Shown here: positions 1-8,279 of the stretch, piece by piece | How positions within the stretch are numbered: position 1 is the first letter of the stretch | How the letters are laid out: the number at the start of each line of letters is the position of its first letter | Assembly: GCA_041398005.1 (NCBI GenBank) | Contig: JAWKVP010000006.1 | Coordinates: 201,005-265,004, forward strand | Length of the DNA: 64,000 bases | Direction of reading: 5' to 3' | Source of the DNA: JAGREO01 sp020446285 | GTDB lineage: Bacteria; Pseudomonadota; Alphaproteobacteria; Geminicoccales; Geminicoccaceae | The notes under the pieces: model-generated | Database searches by the model: none | The model's input: only the letters and a program-made list of their open reading frames with translations | Told to the model about the DNA's origin: nothing | Made by a program: the position numbers and the translations under genes

Positions 1-705
1 CGCTGGCATCATCGCGACCACGGGTTCGTCTCGCCGGCACGCTTCATTCCCATTGCCGAACGCACCGGGCTGATATCCGACCTCAGCCGCTGGGCGCTGC
101 GCAGGGCATGCCTGGATGCGCGGGAATGGAACGGCATGCATGTGGCCGTGAACCTGTCGCCGATCGATGTTCAGCAGGCCGATTTCCTCGACTGGATCGG
201 CCGCACGGTCAGCGAATGCGACATGTCGCCCGAACGGGTCGAGCTCGAGATCACCGAATCGGTGCTGATCGAGGATACCGATGCCGGCCTCGACAAGCTT
301 CGCGCGCTCAAGGCGATGGGCTTTCGCATCGCACTCGACGATTTCGGCACGGGCTATGCGGGCATGGGCTACCTGCAGATGTTCCCGTTCGACAAGCTGA
401 AGATCGACCAGTCCTTCATCAAGCGCATGAACCACTCCAGGCACGCCCTTGCGATCGTGCGCTCGGTCATCAAGCTCGGACACGAACTCGGCATGACCGT
501 CTGCGCCGAGGGCGTGGAGGACGAACAGCAGCTCGAGGCCCTGATCGTTGGCGGCGCCGACGTCATCCAGGGCTACTATACCGGCCCGCCGATGGCCGCA
601 TCGAGGCTCAAGGCGCTGACGGGCAAGCAGGACGGCCGCGCTACGGAACGACGCACGGCGAAGCGAACGCGACGCAAGCTGGAAAATACCGGTCAGGCGA
701 CCTGA
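1..705 (+). CDS. EAL-domain cyclic-di-GMP phosphodiesterase, C-terminal part
   Basis: The reading frame is open from the first base, so the gene begins outside the window. The visible 234 residues form most of an EAL domain, which hydrolyses c-di-GMP to pGpG. Recognisable motifs are NLSP, ELEITES (metal-binding Glu), DDFGTGY, KIDQSF (catalytic Lys region), AEGVE and IQGYYTGPP. The EAL signature itself and any GGDEF or sensor domains lie upstream and cannot be seen. The last 30 or so residues are basic and outside the domain. The active-site motifs present are intact, so an active enzyme is likely, but this is inferred. Confidence 0.9.
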   Translation, partial: RWHHRDHGFVSPARFIPIAERTGLISDLSRWALRRACLDAREWNGMHVAVNLSPIDVQQADFLDWIGRTVSECDMSPERVELEITESVLIEDTDAGLDKLRALKAMGFRIALDDFGTGYAGMGYLQMFPFDKLKIDQSFIKRMNHSRHALAIVRSVIKLGHELGMTVCAEGVEDEQQLEALIVGGADVIQGYYTGPPMAASRLKALTGKQDGRATERRTAKRTRRKLENTGQAT

Positions 706-816
706 ACCCTCCAGCGGATATCCACCGCTTTTCCACCACCTGTCCCGCCGCTGTCCACATGCCCTCCGGATGCCGACACCACAGGCACCACCGCACACAT
801 GACGCGGCGAATGCCG

Positions 817-1161
817 TCAATGATCGGAGCGGTGGAGAATGTCCGCGGAGATGCCGGTATCGTAGTCGAGGCCCATGGGTGTGATCGCGGGAAAGCCCGT
901 CGTGCCGGGCGTCACCAGACCCCTGCGGCCGAGTGCGGTGTAGACGGAACGATTGAAGAGTCCGGTCGCATCGCGTGCGCGGACGAGCGCATCACCGACA
1001 TGGAAATGATCGCCATGCGGCGATGGCAGCCCGCGCAGCGCCACATTCCCGCCCTCGTCGGCCGGCAGCGCCCAGTTTTCCTGTCGTGCCAGATATTGCA
1101 GGATTGCCATCGTCTTCAACTGCAAAGCATTCAGTTTCAGGGGATTTTTCCTGTTCGTCAT
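817..1161 (-). CDS. small conserved-looking hypothetical protein
   Basis: A 114-residue protein starting MTNRKNPLKLNALQLKTMAI. It has no signal peptide or membrane segment. Segments such as LFNRSVYTALGRRGLV and FPAITPMGLDYD look like a small folded, possibly winged-helix-like protein: the N-terminal half resembles a helix followed by a turn, and RGLV would suit a wing. This is only an impression. Codon use is in line with the neighbours. It lies downstream of gatB on the same strand, separated by strong hairpins, so it is probably transcribed separately. I do not recognise the family. Confidence 0.6.
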   Translation of the reverse strand: MTNRKNPLKLNALQLKTMAILQYLARQENWALPADEGGNVALRGLPSPHGDHFHVGDALVRARDATGLFNRSVYTALGRRGLVTPGTTGFPAITPMGLDYDTGISADILHRSDH

Positions 1162-1175
1162 TCTTCAGTCCCTCA

Positions 1176-1226
1176 CCCGCTGTTTGCAGCGGGCCTGTAC
1201 AAACAACCCCGCTGCAAACAGCGGGG
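1176..1226. repeat. nested inverted repeats (two mutually complementary hairpins)
   Basis: Two hairpins sit side by side. The first has a 7-bp stem with loop TTTG (1176-1193) and the second an 8-bp stem with loop CAAA (1207-1226). The first 18 bases are the exact reverse complement of bases 1208-1225, so the whole unit can also fold as one long stem or a cruciform. It lies between the end of gatB and the start of the small hypothetical gene. It could act as a bidirectional terminator or processing site, but there is no clear T-run. Confidence 0.75.
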
Positions 1227-1337
1227 TACTATCCTTTGCGTTCAAGCGCCACACAGGCTGCGCTCCCGGTCGGTCGCCAGTCGTCGCCTTGCTCCTCCAC
1301 TACCGCCGCAAACAGTGGGGAATGGACTCCACGAGAT

Positions 1338-2798
1338 TCAATCCGGGAGCGCCAGCTTTGCACGGAGCAGGTCGCTGACCATTTTCGGGTTGGCCTTGCC
1401 CTTGCTCGCCTTCATCACCTGACCGACGAACCAGCCGATAGCCTTGGGGTTCTTCTGCAACGATGCCACCTGATCGGGATTGGCGGCGATGATATCGTCG
1501 ATGACGGGCTCGATCGCACTGGTGTCGGAAACCTGCCGGAGTCCTTTCGCCTCGACGATGGCCAACGGATCGGCTGGATCCTCCATCATCGACGAGAACA
1601 CGTCCTTGGCGATCTTCCCCGATATCGTTCCATCAGCGATGAGATCGAGAAGCTTGCCGAGACGTTCGGCTGAAACCGGGCTCTCCTCGATGGAAAGCCC
1701 CTTGCGTCCGAGCGCGCCATAGAGATCGTTGATGACCCAGTTGGCGGCGATCTTGGCATCGCGCCCGGCCGCCACATTCTCGAAGAAGTCCGCCGTCGCC
1801 CGTTCATCGGTCAGCACGCCGGCATCATAGGCGCTCAGCGCGAATTCGCTCTCGAACCGCTCTTTTCTTGCATCCGGCAGTTCCGGCAGCCTTGCCCGCA
1901 GATCCTCGATGAGCGCCTCGTCCAGAACGACCGGCAGAAGATCCGGGTCGGGAAAATAGCGATAATCCTGCGCCTCTTCCTTGCCGCGCATGGACCGCGT
2001 CTCGCCGCGCGCGGAATCGTAGAGACGGGTCTCCTGCACGACCGTACCACCCGATTCGATCAGCTCCACCTGGCGTTTCGCCTCATGCTCGATCGCCCGG
2101 GCGACAAAGCGCATGGAATTGAGATTCTTGATCTCGCAGCGCGTGCCCAGTTCCGTCGAACCCGCCGGGCGCACCGACACATTGGCGTCGCAGCGCAGGT
2201 TGCCCTTCTCCATGTCGCCGTCGCATGTGCCGAGATAGCGCAGGATCGAGCGCAGCTTGCGCATGTAGGCAACGGCCTCCTCGGGCGAGACGATATCCGG
2301 CTCCGAGACGATCTCCATGAGCGCGACACCGCATCTGTTGAGATCGATCAGCGTGCCGTCGCCGAGCTGGTCGTGAATGGACTTGCCGGCATCCGCCTCC
2401 AGATGCAGCCGGGTGATGCGCACATCCTTGTGGCTGCCATCCTCGAGGTCGATGGCAAGCACCCCCTCGCCGACGATGGGCGTCTGGTACTGGCTGATCT
2501 GGTAGCCCAGCGGCAGGTCCGGGTAGAAATAGTTCTTGCGCTCGAAGATCGACAGCCGGTTGATCCTCGCATTCAGACCGAGGCCGGTCATGACCGCCAT
2601 CTCGATCGCCTTGGCGTTCACCACCGGCAGCATGCCCGGCATCCCGGCATCGAGCGGCGCCACATGCGTGTTGGCCTCGCCGCCGAACGCGGTCGACGCG
2701 CCGGAAAACAGCTTGGATGCCGTGGCGACCTGTGCATGAACCTCGAGACCGCAGACGATCTCCCAGCTCCCCGTCGCCCCCTCGATACGAAAGCTCAT
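1338..2798 (-). CDS. gatB: Asp-tRNA(Asn)/Glu-tRNA(Gln) amidotransferase subunit B
   Basis: GatB of 486 residues, the usual length. With GatA and GatC it amidates mis-charged Glu-tRNA(Gln) and/or Asp-tRNA(Asn); GatB holds the kinase/transamidase active site and the tRNA-binding tail. Visible hallmarks are GLEVHAQ near the N-terminus, YFYPDLPLGYQISQ, the KNLNS segment, and the C-terminal YqeY-like end NPKMVSDLLRAKL. The ATG overlaps the gatA stop by four bases (ATGA), so the two are translationally coupled in gatC-gatA-gatB order. Confidence 0.97.
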   Translation of the reverse strand: MSFRIEGATGSWEIVCGLEVHAQVATASKLFSGASTAFGGEANTHVAPLDAGMPGMLPVVNAKAIEMAVMTGLGLNARINRLSIFERKNYFYPDLPLGYQISQYQTPIVGEGVLAIDLEDGSHKDVRITRLHLEADAGKSIHDQLGDGTLIDLNRCGVALMEIVSEPDIVSPEEAVAYMRKLRSILRYLGTCDGDMEKGNLRCDANVSVRPAGSTELGTRCEIKNLNSMRFVARAIEHEAKRQVELIESGGTVVQETRLYDSARGETRSMRGKEEAQDYRYFPDPDLLPVVLDEALIEDLRARLPELPDARKERFESEFALSAYDAGVLTDERATADFFENVAAGRDAKIAANWVINDLYGALGRKGLSIEESPVSAERLGKLLDLIADGTISGKIAKDVFSSMMEDPADPLAIVEAKGLRQVSDTSAIEPVIDDIIAANPDQVASLQKNPKAIGWFVGQVMKASKGKANPKMVSDLLRAKLALPD

Positions 2799-4276
2799 GC
2801 CCGCTCTCCGGGCCTGCCGGGACGAAGGTCGAGGCCGGCGGCCTCCTCGAGCACGGCACCCACATCGAGCACCGTCTGTTCGTCGAAGGCGCGGCCGATC
2901 ACCTGCAATCCCAGCGGCAGTCCGTCGCCATCGAGCCCGCCGGGCACGGAAATCGCCGGCAGCCCCGCCAGCGACGAGGGAACGGTGAAGACATCGTTGA
3001 GGAACATGGCAACGGGATCGTCCATCATCTGCCCGGCACGGAAGGGGGCGGAAGGTGCGGTCGGTGTGAGAATGGCATCGACATTCGCGAACGCCGCGTC
3101 GAAATCCTCGACGATCCGCCGCCGGACCTTCTGCGCCTTGACATAATAGGCGTCGAAATAGCCCGCAGAAAGCACATAGGTGCCGATCAGGATCCGCCGC
3201 CGCACTTCCTTGCCGAAGCCCTCGCCGCGCGATTTCATGTAGGTATCGACCAGATCCTCGCCATCGACGCGCAGGCCGAAGCGCATGCCGTCATAGCGGG
3301 CGAGATTGGCCGAGGCTTCGGCCGGGGCGATGATGTAGTAGGTGGGCAGTGCATATTTCGTGTGCGGCAGATCGATCTCGCGGATTTCGGCGCCGGCGGC
3401 GCGCAGCCATTCGGCCCCCTGCTGCCACAGCCGGTCGATGGCGGCGGGCATGGTGTCGACGCGATAGTCGCGCGGAATGCCGATGCGCAGGCCCTTCACA
3501 TCGCGCCTGAGGCCTGTCGACCAGTCGGGCACGGGAAGATCGGCCGATGTCATGTCGCCCGGATCGAAGCCGGCCATGGCCTGCAGCATCAGTGCCGCAT
3601 CGGCCACAGTCCGCGTCATCGGCCCCGCCTGATCGAGCGAACTGGCGAAGGCGACGATCCCCCGGCGCGAACAGCGCCCATAGGTCGGCTTGAGCCCGAC
3701 AATGCCGGTAAAGGCGGCCGGCTGACGGATCGAGCCGCCCGTATCGGTCCCGGTGGCGGCAAGCGCGACCCGCGCCGCCACCGCCGCCGCCGACCCGCCC
3801 GAACTGCCGCCCGGGACCAGATCGGCATTGTCGCCCTCGCGCGTCCATGGACTGCGCACACCGCCCCAGTGCGAGGTCATGTTGGACGACCCCATGGCGA
3901 ACTCGTCGAGATTGGTCTTGCCGAGACAGACCGCCCCCTCTTCCCAGAGCCGTGCGGTGACATGGCTTTCATAGGGCGGGACGAAACCCTCGAGGATCCG
4001 CGACGCCGCCGTCGAGGGGATACCCTTCGTGCAGAACAGGTCCTTGATGGCGACAGGCAGCCCTTCCATGAGGCCGCCCTCGCCGCGTGCGCGCCGTTCG
4101 TCGCTGGCCTTCGCCATCGCCATCGCGTGATCGGGCGTTTCCAGGATGAACGCGTTGAGCGCACGGGCGGCGGCGACGGCCTCGACATGCGCGCCGGTCA
4201 GTTCCACCGAACTCAGCTCGCGCCGGTCGAGCGCCGCCCTTGCCTCGCAAAGACCCATGTCGAGAATGTCCGCCAT
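2795..4276 (-). CDS. gatA: Asp-tRNA(Asn)/Glu-tRNA(Gln) amidotransferase subunit A
   Basis: GatA, the amidase-signature subunit that releases ammonia from Gln or Asn. The catalytic Ser-cisSer-Lys triad can be placed: Lys in VAIKDLF, cis-Ser in PGGSSGGSAAAV and the nucleophile in TDTGGSIRQPA. The length, about 493 residues, is normal. I take the ATG at 4276, which overlaps the gatC stop (TGATG); an in-frame GTG three bases upstream is an alternative. It overlaps gatB by 4 bp at its other end. All key residues are present, so the enzyme should be functional. Confidence 0.97.
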   Translation of the reverse strand: MADILDMGLCEARAALDRRELSSVELTGAHVEAVAAARALNAFILETPDHAMAMAKASDERRARGEGGLMEGLPVAIKDLFCTKGIPSTAASRILEGFVPPYESHVTARLWEEGAVCLGKTNLDEFAMGSSNMTSHWGGVRSPWTREGDNADLVPGGSSGGSAAAVAARVALAATGTDTGGSIRQPAAFTGIVGLKPTYGRCSRRGIVAFASSLDQAGPMTRTVADAALMLQAMAGFDPGDMTSADLPVPDWSTGLRRDVKGLRIGIPRDYRVDTMPAAIDRLWQQGAEWLRAAGAEIREIDLPHTKYALPTYYIIAPAEASANLARYDGMRFGLRVDGEDLVDTYMKSRGEGFGKEVRRRILIGTYVLSAGYFDAYYVKAQKVRRRIVEDFDAAFANVDAILTPTAPSAPFRAGQMMDDPVAMFLNDVFTVPSSLAGLPAISVPGGLDGDGLPLGLQVIGRAFDEQTVLDVGAVLEEAAGLDLRPGRPGERA

Positions 4277-4563
4277 CACTCGATCACCTTCGGCACGACG
4301 AAACAGCCCTCATGCTCCGCCGGCGCATTGGCCAGCACATCGTCACGGCAATCGCCGTCGGTCACCGCGTCCACGCGCCAGTTCCGGTCGAGTTCCATCA
4401 CCGAGCGCAGGGGTTCGACATCGTCGGTGTCGACCTCGCCGAGCTGCTCGATCCAGCCGAGAATCCGGGAGAGCTCGACGGCGAGTTCCGCCTGCTCGCC
4501 TTCGGGAATGTGGATACGCGCAAGCCGCGCGATCCGCGCGACCGTTGCCTGATCGAGCGACAT
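4276..4563 (-). CDS. gatC: Asp-tRNA(Asn)/Glu-tRNA(Gln) amidotransferase subunit C
   Basis: GatC, 95 residues, the small subunit that wraps around GatA and clamps it to GatB. The start MSLDQATVARIARLARIHIP and the later pairing LSRILGWIEQLGEVDTDDVEPL are the standard GatC pattern, ending in FVVPKVIE. It is the first gene of the gatCAB operon. The 150 bp between it and tRNA-Ser must hold the promoter, but I see no convincing -35/-10 pair. Confidence 0.95.
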   Translation of the reverse strand: MSLDQATVARIARLARIHIPEGEQAELAVELSRILGWIEQLGEVDTDDVEPLRSVMELDRNWRVDAVTDGDCRDDVLANAPAEHEGCFVVPKVIE

Positions 4564-4715
4564 GGGGGACAGCTCCCGTCCATCGAGAAAACCTGCGCGA
4601 AAGCTACAGCCACCCATGAAGCGATGCAACCGGACCTGATCGCCGGACGCCCCCTCCGCTTCGATCTGGCCAAGCCCCTCACAAGATGGCAGATAGAGCG
4701 ACAGCCGGACGACAG

Positions 4716-4805
4716 GGAAGCGTGGCCGAGTGGTTGAAGGCACTGGTCTTGAAAACCAGCAACGGGGCAACCCGTTCGTGGGTTCGAATCCCACCGCTTC
4801 CGCCA
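4716..4805 (+). tRNA. tRNA-Ser (anticodon UGA)
   Basis: A 90-nt class II tRNA. The acceptor stem is GGAAGCG/CGCTTCC, followed by discriminator G and an encoded CCA. The anticodon stem CTGGT/ACCAG encloses the loop CTTGAAA with anticodon TGA at 4750-4752, which reads UCA. A long variable arm (CAACGGGGCAACCCGTTC region) and a T-arm containing GGTTCGAATCC are clear. Scraps of a recombinase begin four bases beyond the CCA, so its 3' end has probably served as an integration site. Confidence 0.97.
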
Positions 4806-4808
4806 CTT

Positions 4809-4928
4809 CAGTCTCTGAGTGAGCAGTGAGTTTACGCCACTTCCCGCCACAAGCATCTGTAGCAGCCGGGTCTTCGATCCCATGATGCGAACCTCGCCCT
4901 CGGCGACCTCGACACGCTGTGTGACTGC
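4809..4928 (-). pseudogene. C-terminal remnant of a serine recombinase/resolvase
   Basis: A 40-codon stretch ends beside the 3' end of tRNA-Ser and reads VEVAEGEVRIMGSKTRLLQ followed by a short tail. This resembles the extreme C-terminus of large site-specific serine recombinases of alphaproteobacterial mobile elements. The catalytic and zinc-ribbon parts are absent and the frame runs on into the tRNA antisense sequence. I read it as debris left by an integrated element. The family assignment rests on memory of the motif, without a search. Confidence 0.5.
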
Positions 4929-4930
4929 GC

Positions 4931-5042
4931 TCAGGCAGCCGGACGTGCGCGCTCGACCCGTTCGCGCTCCTTGGGCGTGTTCATCACCTCCCAAAGATCG
5001 CTGCGCCGCTGCACGTTGAGCCAGAAATCCGGGCTGTTGCCG
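4931..5042 (-). pseudogene. C-terminal remnant of a HigA-family antitoxin
   Basis: An open stretch of about 37 codons ending in TGA reads FGNSPDFWLNVQRRSDLWEV and then a charged tail. This matches the C-terminal part of HigA/VapI-type addiction-module antidote proteins, whose helix-turn-helix half would lie before it. The helix-turn-helix half is missing. Upstream the sequence changes directly into a dispersed repeat copy. No higB toxin is present. It appears to be a truncated leftover, and the junction suggests a deletion that brought the repeat, the antitoxin tail and the recombinase tail together. Confidence 0.55.
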
Positions 5043-5100
5043 AACAAACAACAAGCTGGTGCTCAGGCGTATGAACGAAGTGAATGCGCCGGTGCACTAG
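5042..5100 (-). repeat. truncated copy of the dispersed 108-bp repeat
   Basis: Read on the minus strand, 5056-5100 is the 45-bp core of a repeat also found at 17013 and 38675. It starts CTAGTGC, contains GCGCATTCACTTCGTTCAT and ends GAGCACCAG, followed by a short match to the next section of the other copies. The hairpin half is missing, cut where the HigA remnant begins. Its terminal CTAG provides the stop codon of the dmeF pseudogene. Confidence 0.75.
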
Positions 5101-6031
5101 CGCTTGCCTTCAACCTCTACGGTCAGGTGAGAGGTCTTGGATATGTGCAGCCTGGCTCGATAGGCCGCCGGCGTCTGCGGTCTATCGGACTGGATTGAGA
5201 TAATCGCGCCGTGATGCCCAGGCCCGAGCCGCCAGATATGCAGGTCGGTGATCCTGTCTTGCTCACTCTCGATTGCCGCGCGGATTTCATCGGGGAGGTC
5301 TTCACCGTGAGGGATGTAATCCAGCAGAACGCGGCCGGTATCGCGGATCAGTCCCCAGGACCAGCGTGCGATGACCAGGCCTCCGACAATCCCCATTGCA
5401 GGATCCATCCAGTTCGTTAAGGCTACCCAGAACCAATGCGGCGATGGCCAGAACCGATGTGAGCGCATCAGCCAGCACATGCAGGTAGGCTGCCCGCAGG
5501 TTGTTATCGGTCGTGTGTCCCCCACCATTGTGATCGTGATGCCCATGATGATCGTCATGGTGATGGTGATGCCCGTGATGGTGATCGTCGCGCAGCAGCC
5601 ATGCGCAGAGGAGGTTGACCAAGACCAATCACCGCGACCGAAATTGCCTGGGGAAACTGATCTCGACAGGGTTGGTCAGGCGCACCAGACTTTCCCAGCC
5701 GATCAGCAAGGCAATCAGCGCCAGAATCGCCGGCGCTGGCGAAGCCGGCCAGATCGCCAAGCTTGCCGGTGCCGAAGCTGAAGCGCGGATTGGCGCGTTC
5801 CGCCGGGCGAATGAATAGGCCAGAGCCGCGATCAGCATGGCGCCGGCATGGGTGGACATGTGCCAGCCATCCGCCACCAGCGCCATGGAGCCGAAGAGGC
5901 TTCCGGCGGTGATTTCGACAACCATCATGGTTGCGGTGATGGCGATGACCAGCCGGGGTCCGCTCGTTGCGCTGGTGGTTGTCGCCAAGAAAAACGTGAT
6001 CATGCGGGCTGGAGAGGCGGGCGGCGTTCAT
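5097..6031 (-). pseudogene. dmeF: frameshifted DmeF-type CDF cation efflux gene
   Basis: Pieces of a cation diffusion facilitator lie in order but in changing frames: HDHVFLGD, then LVIAITATMMVVEITAG with ADGWHMSTHAG, RFSFGTGKLGDLAGFASA, LIALLIGWESLVRL, AISVAVIGLG, VNLLCAWLL with a His-rich loop and NLRAAYLHVLADALTSVLA, and finally WMDPAMGIVGGLVIARWSWG. Joined, they match the Co/Ni exporter DmeF from end to end. Frame changes fall near 5955, 5800, 5735, 5654, 5620 and 5420. So many shifts in one gene point to decay, although clustered assembly errors cannot be fully excluded. The intact regulator lies immediately upstream. The stop codon comes from the adjacent repeat. Confidence 0.85.
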
Positions 6032-6057
6032 TTCATGTAGGTCCTGATGATCGTCGA

Positions 6058-6306
6058 TCAGTTCCGCCGCGCTGCAGCGCGCGCCGGGTCCTGGTCCTTG
6101 TCGGGGTTTGAGACATGTTCACGAATGTGATCCTCGATCAGCTCCGCTGTCAGACCCGTTAGCGCCCCGCGGATCGAAGCGGTCAGGTTCAGCACCTCGC
6201 CGCAGGGGGCCTCGGTTTCAAGCGCGCGCTCGACGGCCTCGATCTGCCCTTTCAGACGACGCACCCGGGCGAGCAGTCTGGATTTGTGCTTGATGGTATG
6301 TGCCAT
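6058..6306 (-). CDS. dmeR: CsoR/RcnR-family metal-responsive repressor (DmeR-like)
   Basis: An 82-residue all-helical DUF156 repressor beginning MAHTIKHKSRLLARVRRLKG. The residues that define the RcnR (Ni/Co) site are all present at the expected numbers: His3, Cys35 (in EAPCGEVL), His60 and His64 (in EDHIREHV). Metal binding normally releases the repressor from a G-tract operator, and such a site lies directly upstream. It sits 26 bp before the broken dmeF gene, the usual dmeR-dmeF order. A longer in-frame start at 6393 adds a segment unlike the family and is not favoured. The repressor looks functional although its target exporter is not. Confidence 0.88.
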   Translation of the reverse strand: MAHTIKHKSRLLARVRRLKGQIEAVERALETEAPCGEVLNLTASIRGALTGLTAELIEDHIREHVSNPDKDQDPARAAARRN

Positions 6307-6322
6307 AGTATAGGGGTATAAT
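6307..6322 (-). promoter_or_regulatory. RcnR/DmeR-type G-tract operator
   Basis: TATA-GGGG-TATA (6309-6320 on the plus strand): a short G run flanked by inverted A/T arms, the architecture bound by RcnR-class repressors. It touches the dmeR start codon, and no Shine-Dalgarno sequence fits between them. Either the message is leaderless or nearly so, or the true start differs. TATACT on the minus strand, adjacent to the ATG, resembles a -10 box. Confidence 0.6.
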
Positions 6323-6535
6323 TCGACGGATATGGCCGCAAGCCTCACCCGAAAAGTTGGACTTTCCCGTCGAAAGCCGCTGTCACCGAACAATGCGGCA
6401 TTGAACAGTCAGCAAGCAGAAATATTGCGCCACTGCGTCGCACGAGTTTGGCAAGATCGGTTCGGCAGCTAACCTCCCAACCTATCTGCCGCCCCGACTG
6501 GCATGACAGTGATTCTGCCTGCACGATAAAAATCA

Positions 6536-7183
6536 TCAATCATTTTGAGGGCTATGGCGAGGAACGCGTCCGTCAGTGGTGAGGAGGGGATGCAGCAGGA
6601 GCTGTGGTGACACCCGGTCCGGGGCGCAGAGGGAGGCCAGCGCTTGCGGATAGCACAGATGTTCCACTTCCAGCACGCGCGCGGCGAGGATTGGCGGTGT
6701 GTCGTCGGGCAGGACGGGGACCAGACCCTGGGCGAGGATCGGGCCGTCGTCGAGTTCGGAGGTGACGAGATGGACCGTGCAGCCATGGACCTTCACGCCG
6801 GCGCCGATCGCTCGTTCGTGGGTGTGGAGACCCTTGAAGGACGGCAGCAGCGAGGGGTGGATGTTGAGCATCCGGCCCTGCCAGCCGGTCGTGATCGCGC
6901 GGCCGAGAATGCGCATGAAACCGGCAAGGCAAACAAGCTCGATCCCTTTCGCGCGAAGCGTTTCGTCGATCGCGGCATCGAAGGCTTCGCGGCCGGAACA
7001 TGCACGATGGTCGATCACCGCCGTTTCGATGCCGGCCCTGCGCGCGCGCTCAAGGCCGAGTGCATCCGCCTCGCTGGAGATGACAAGGGCGATCGACGCA
7101 CCCGTTTCACCGCGGGCGCTTGCATCGATCAGCGCCTGAAGGTTGCTCCCGCCACCGGAGATCAGGACCGCCGTACGCAGCAT
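6536..7183 (-). CDS. purN: phosphoribosylglycinamide formyltransferase
   Basis: PurN (GART) formylates GAR with 10-formyl-THF, the third step of purine synthesis. The start MLRTAVLISGGGSNLQALID is the family N-terminus and is preferred over an ATG 30 bases upstream. Catalytic Asn/His/Asp positions can be seen in NIHPSLLPSFKG, GCTVHLVTSELDDGPI and nearby. The start lies inside the end of purM (22-bp overlap), giving a purM-purN operon. The last 30 or so residues (after YPQALASL) are unlike the usual short PurN tail and may reflect a late frameshift or read-through beyond the original end. Confidence 0.93.
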   Translation of the reverse strand: MLRTAVLISGGGSNLQALIDASARGETGASIALVISSEADALGLERARRAGIETAVIDHRACSGREAFDAAIDETLRAKGIELVCLAGFMRILGRAITTGWQGRMLNIHPSLLPSFKGLHTHERAIGAGVKVHGCTVHLVTSELDDGPILAQGLVPVLPDDTPPILAARVLEVEHLCYPQALASLCAPDRVSPQLLLHPLLTTDGRVPRHSPQND

Positions 7184-8229
7184 GGCCAGGCCTCTTCGGC
7201 GTTGTCGATCCACACGGCGGGTGCCGCGCCGGCATCGTCAGCCTCGACGATCCCGCCGATTTCACGGACGCTTTCACCGGCTTTTTCGAAAACCGCGATC
7301 ACCTCGCGCATATCCGCTTCGGCGACGGCCACCACCATGCCGATGCCACAATTGAAGGTACGGGCGAGTTCGACCGACGAGAGTCCGCCCGCCCGCGCGA
7401 GCCACTCGAACACCGGCGGCAGCGGCCAGCGTGCCGCATCGATCCGCGCGACGAGGCCACTCGTCATGAAACGCGGCACGTTCTCGAGCAAACCACCGCC
7501 GGTGATGTGGGCCAGTGCCCGCACATGACCCGTGGCGATCGCCTCGAGGCAGCTTTTCACATAGATGCGGGTGGGCGCGAGAAGATCGATACCCTCGGGC
7601 TCGCCATGCCGGGCGACGAGCTTGCGCACCAGCGAGAAACCGTTGGAATGAACGCCGCTCGACACGAGCCCGAGAAGGCGATCGCCCGGACGCACCGGTC
7701 TCGGCAGGATTCCGTCGCGCTCCACGGCACCGACGGCAAAGCCGGCGAGATCGAAATCGCCCGGCCGGTAGACATCGGGCATTTCCGCCGTTTCGCCGCC
7801 GACAAGCGCGCAGCCGGCTTCGCGACACCCTTCGGCGATACCGGCGATGAGTCGCCGGGCACGTTCGATATCCAGCCTCGACGTGGCAAGATAGTCGAGA
7901 AAGAACAGCGGGGTGGCTCCCTGCACAACCAGATCGTTGACGCTCATCGCCACGAGGTCGATACCGAGACCGTCGATGCGGTCATGCGCGATGCCGAGCA
8001 GCATCTTCGTTCCGACACCGTCGGTGGCGGAAACCAGAACGGGATCGCGAAAACCGCAGGCGGCGAGGTCGAACAGACCGCCGAAACCGCCGAGATCGGG
8101 ATTGCTGCCGACGCGCGCGGTCGATCCGGCAAGTGGTCTGATCGCCTCGACGAGAGCGTTGCCAGCGGCAATGTCGACGCCGGCGTCGGCATAGGCGTCG
8201 CGTCGCGGTGTACCAGGTTGTTGTTCCAA
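7162..8229 (-). CDS. purM: phosphoribosylformylglycinamidine cyclo-ligase
   Basis: PurM (AIR synthetase) closes the imidazole ring using ATP. Its 355 residues are the usual length. Hallmarks are DAYADAGVDIAAGNALVE, the SATDGVGTK phosphate loop, LVGGETAEMP, SSGVHSNGFSLVR, and AHITGGGLLENVPR. The predicted start is a TTG with a weak ribosome-binding site; it lies about 50 bp from the divergent DUF2066 gene, so the two promoters share this gap or overlap the coding ends. It is the first gene of purM-purN. Confidence 0.95.
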   Translation of the reverse strand: MEQQPGTPRRDAYADAGVDIAAGNALVEAIRPLAGSTARVGSNPDLGGFGGLFDLAACGFRDPVLVSATDGVGTKMLLGIAHDRIDGLGIDLVAMSVNDLVVQGATPLFFLDYLATSRLDIERARRLIAGIAEGCREAGCALVGGETAEMPDVYRPGDFDLAGFAVGAVERDGILPRPVRPGDRLLGLVSSGVHSNGFSLVRKLVARHGEPEGIDLLAPTRIYVKSCLEAIATGHVRALAHITGGGLLENVPRFMTSGLVARIDAARWPLPPVFEWLARAGGLSSVELARTFNCGIGMVVAVAEADMREVIAVFEKAGESVREIGGIVEADDAGAAPAVWIDNAEEAWPCCVRRS

Positions 8230-8279
8230 GTGCGTCTCGCAGCGTAGTAGATGTGGCCGAGCAGATGAGGGAAGTGAAC

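Noticed and set aside
6307..6535. Possible small genes between dmeR and purN
   Set aside because: Frames are short, lack ribosome-binding sites and show no family likeness. Apart from the operator next to dmeR I see nothing in this stretch.
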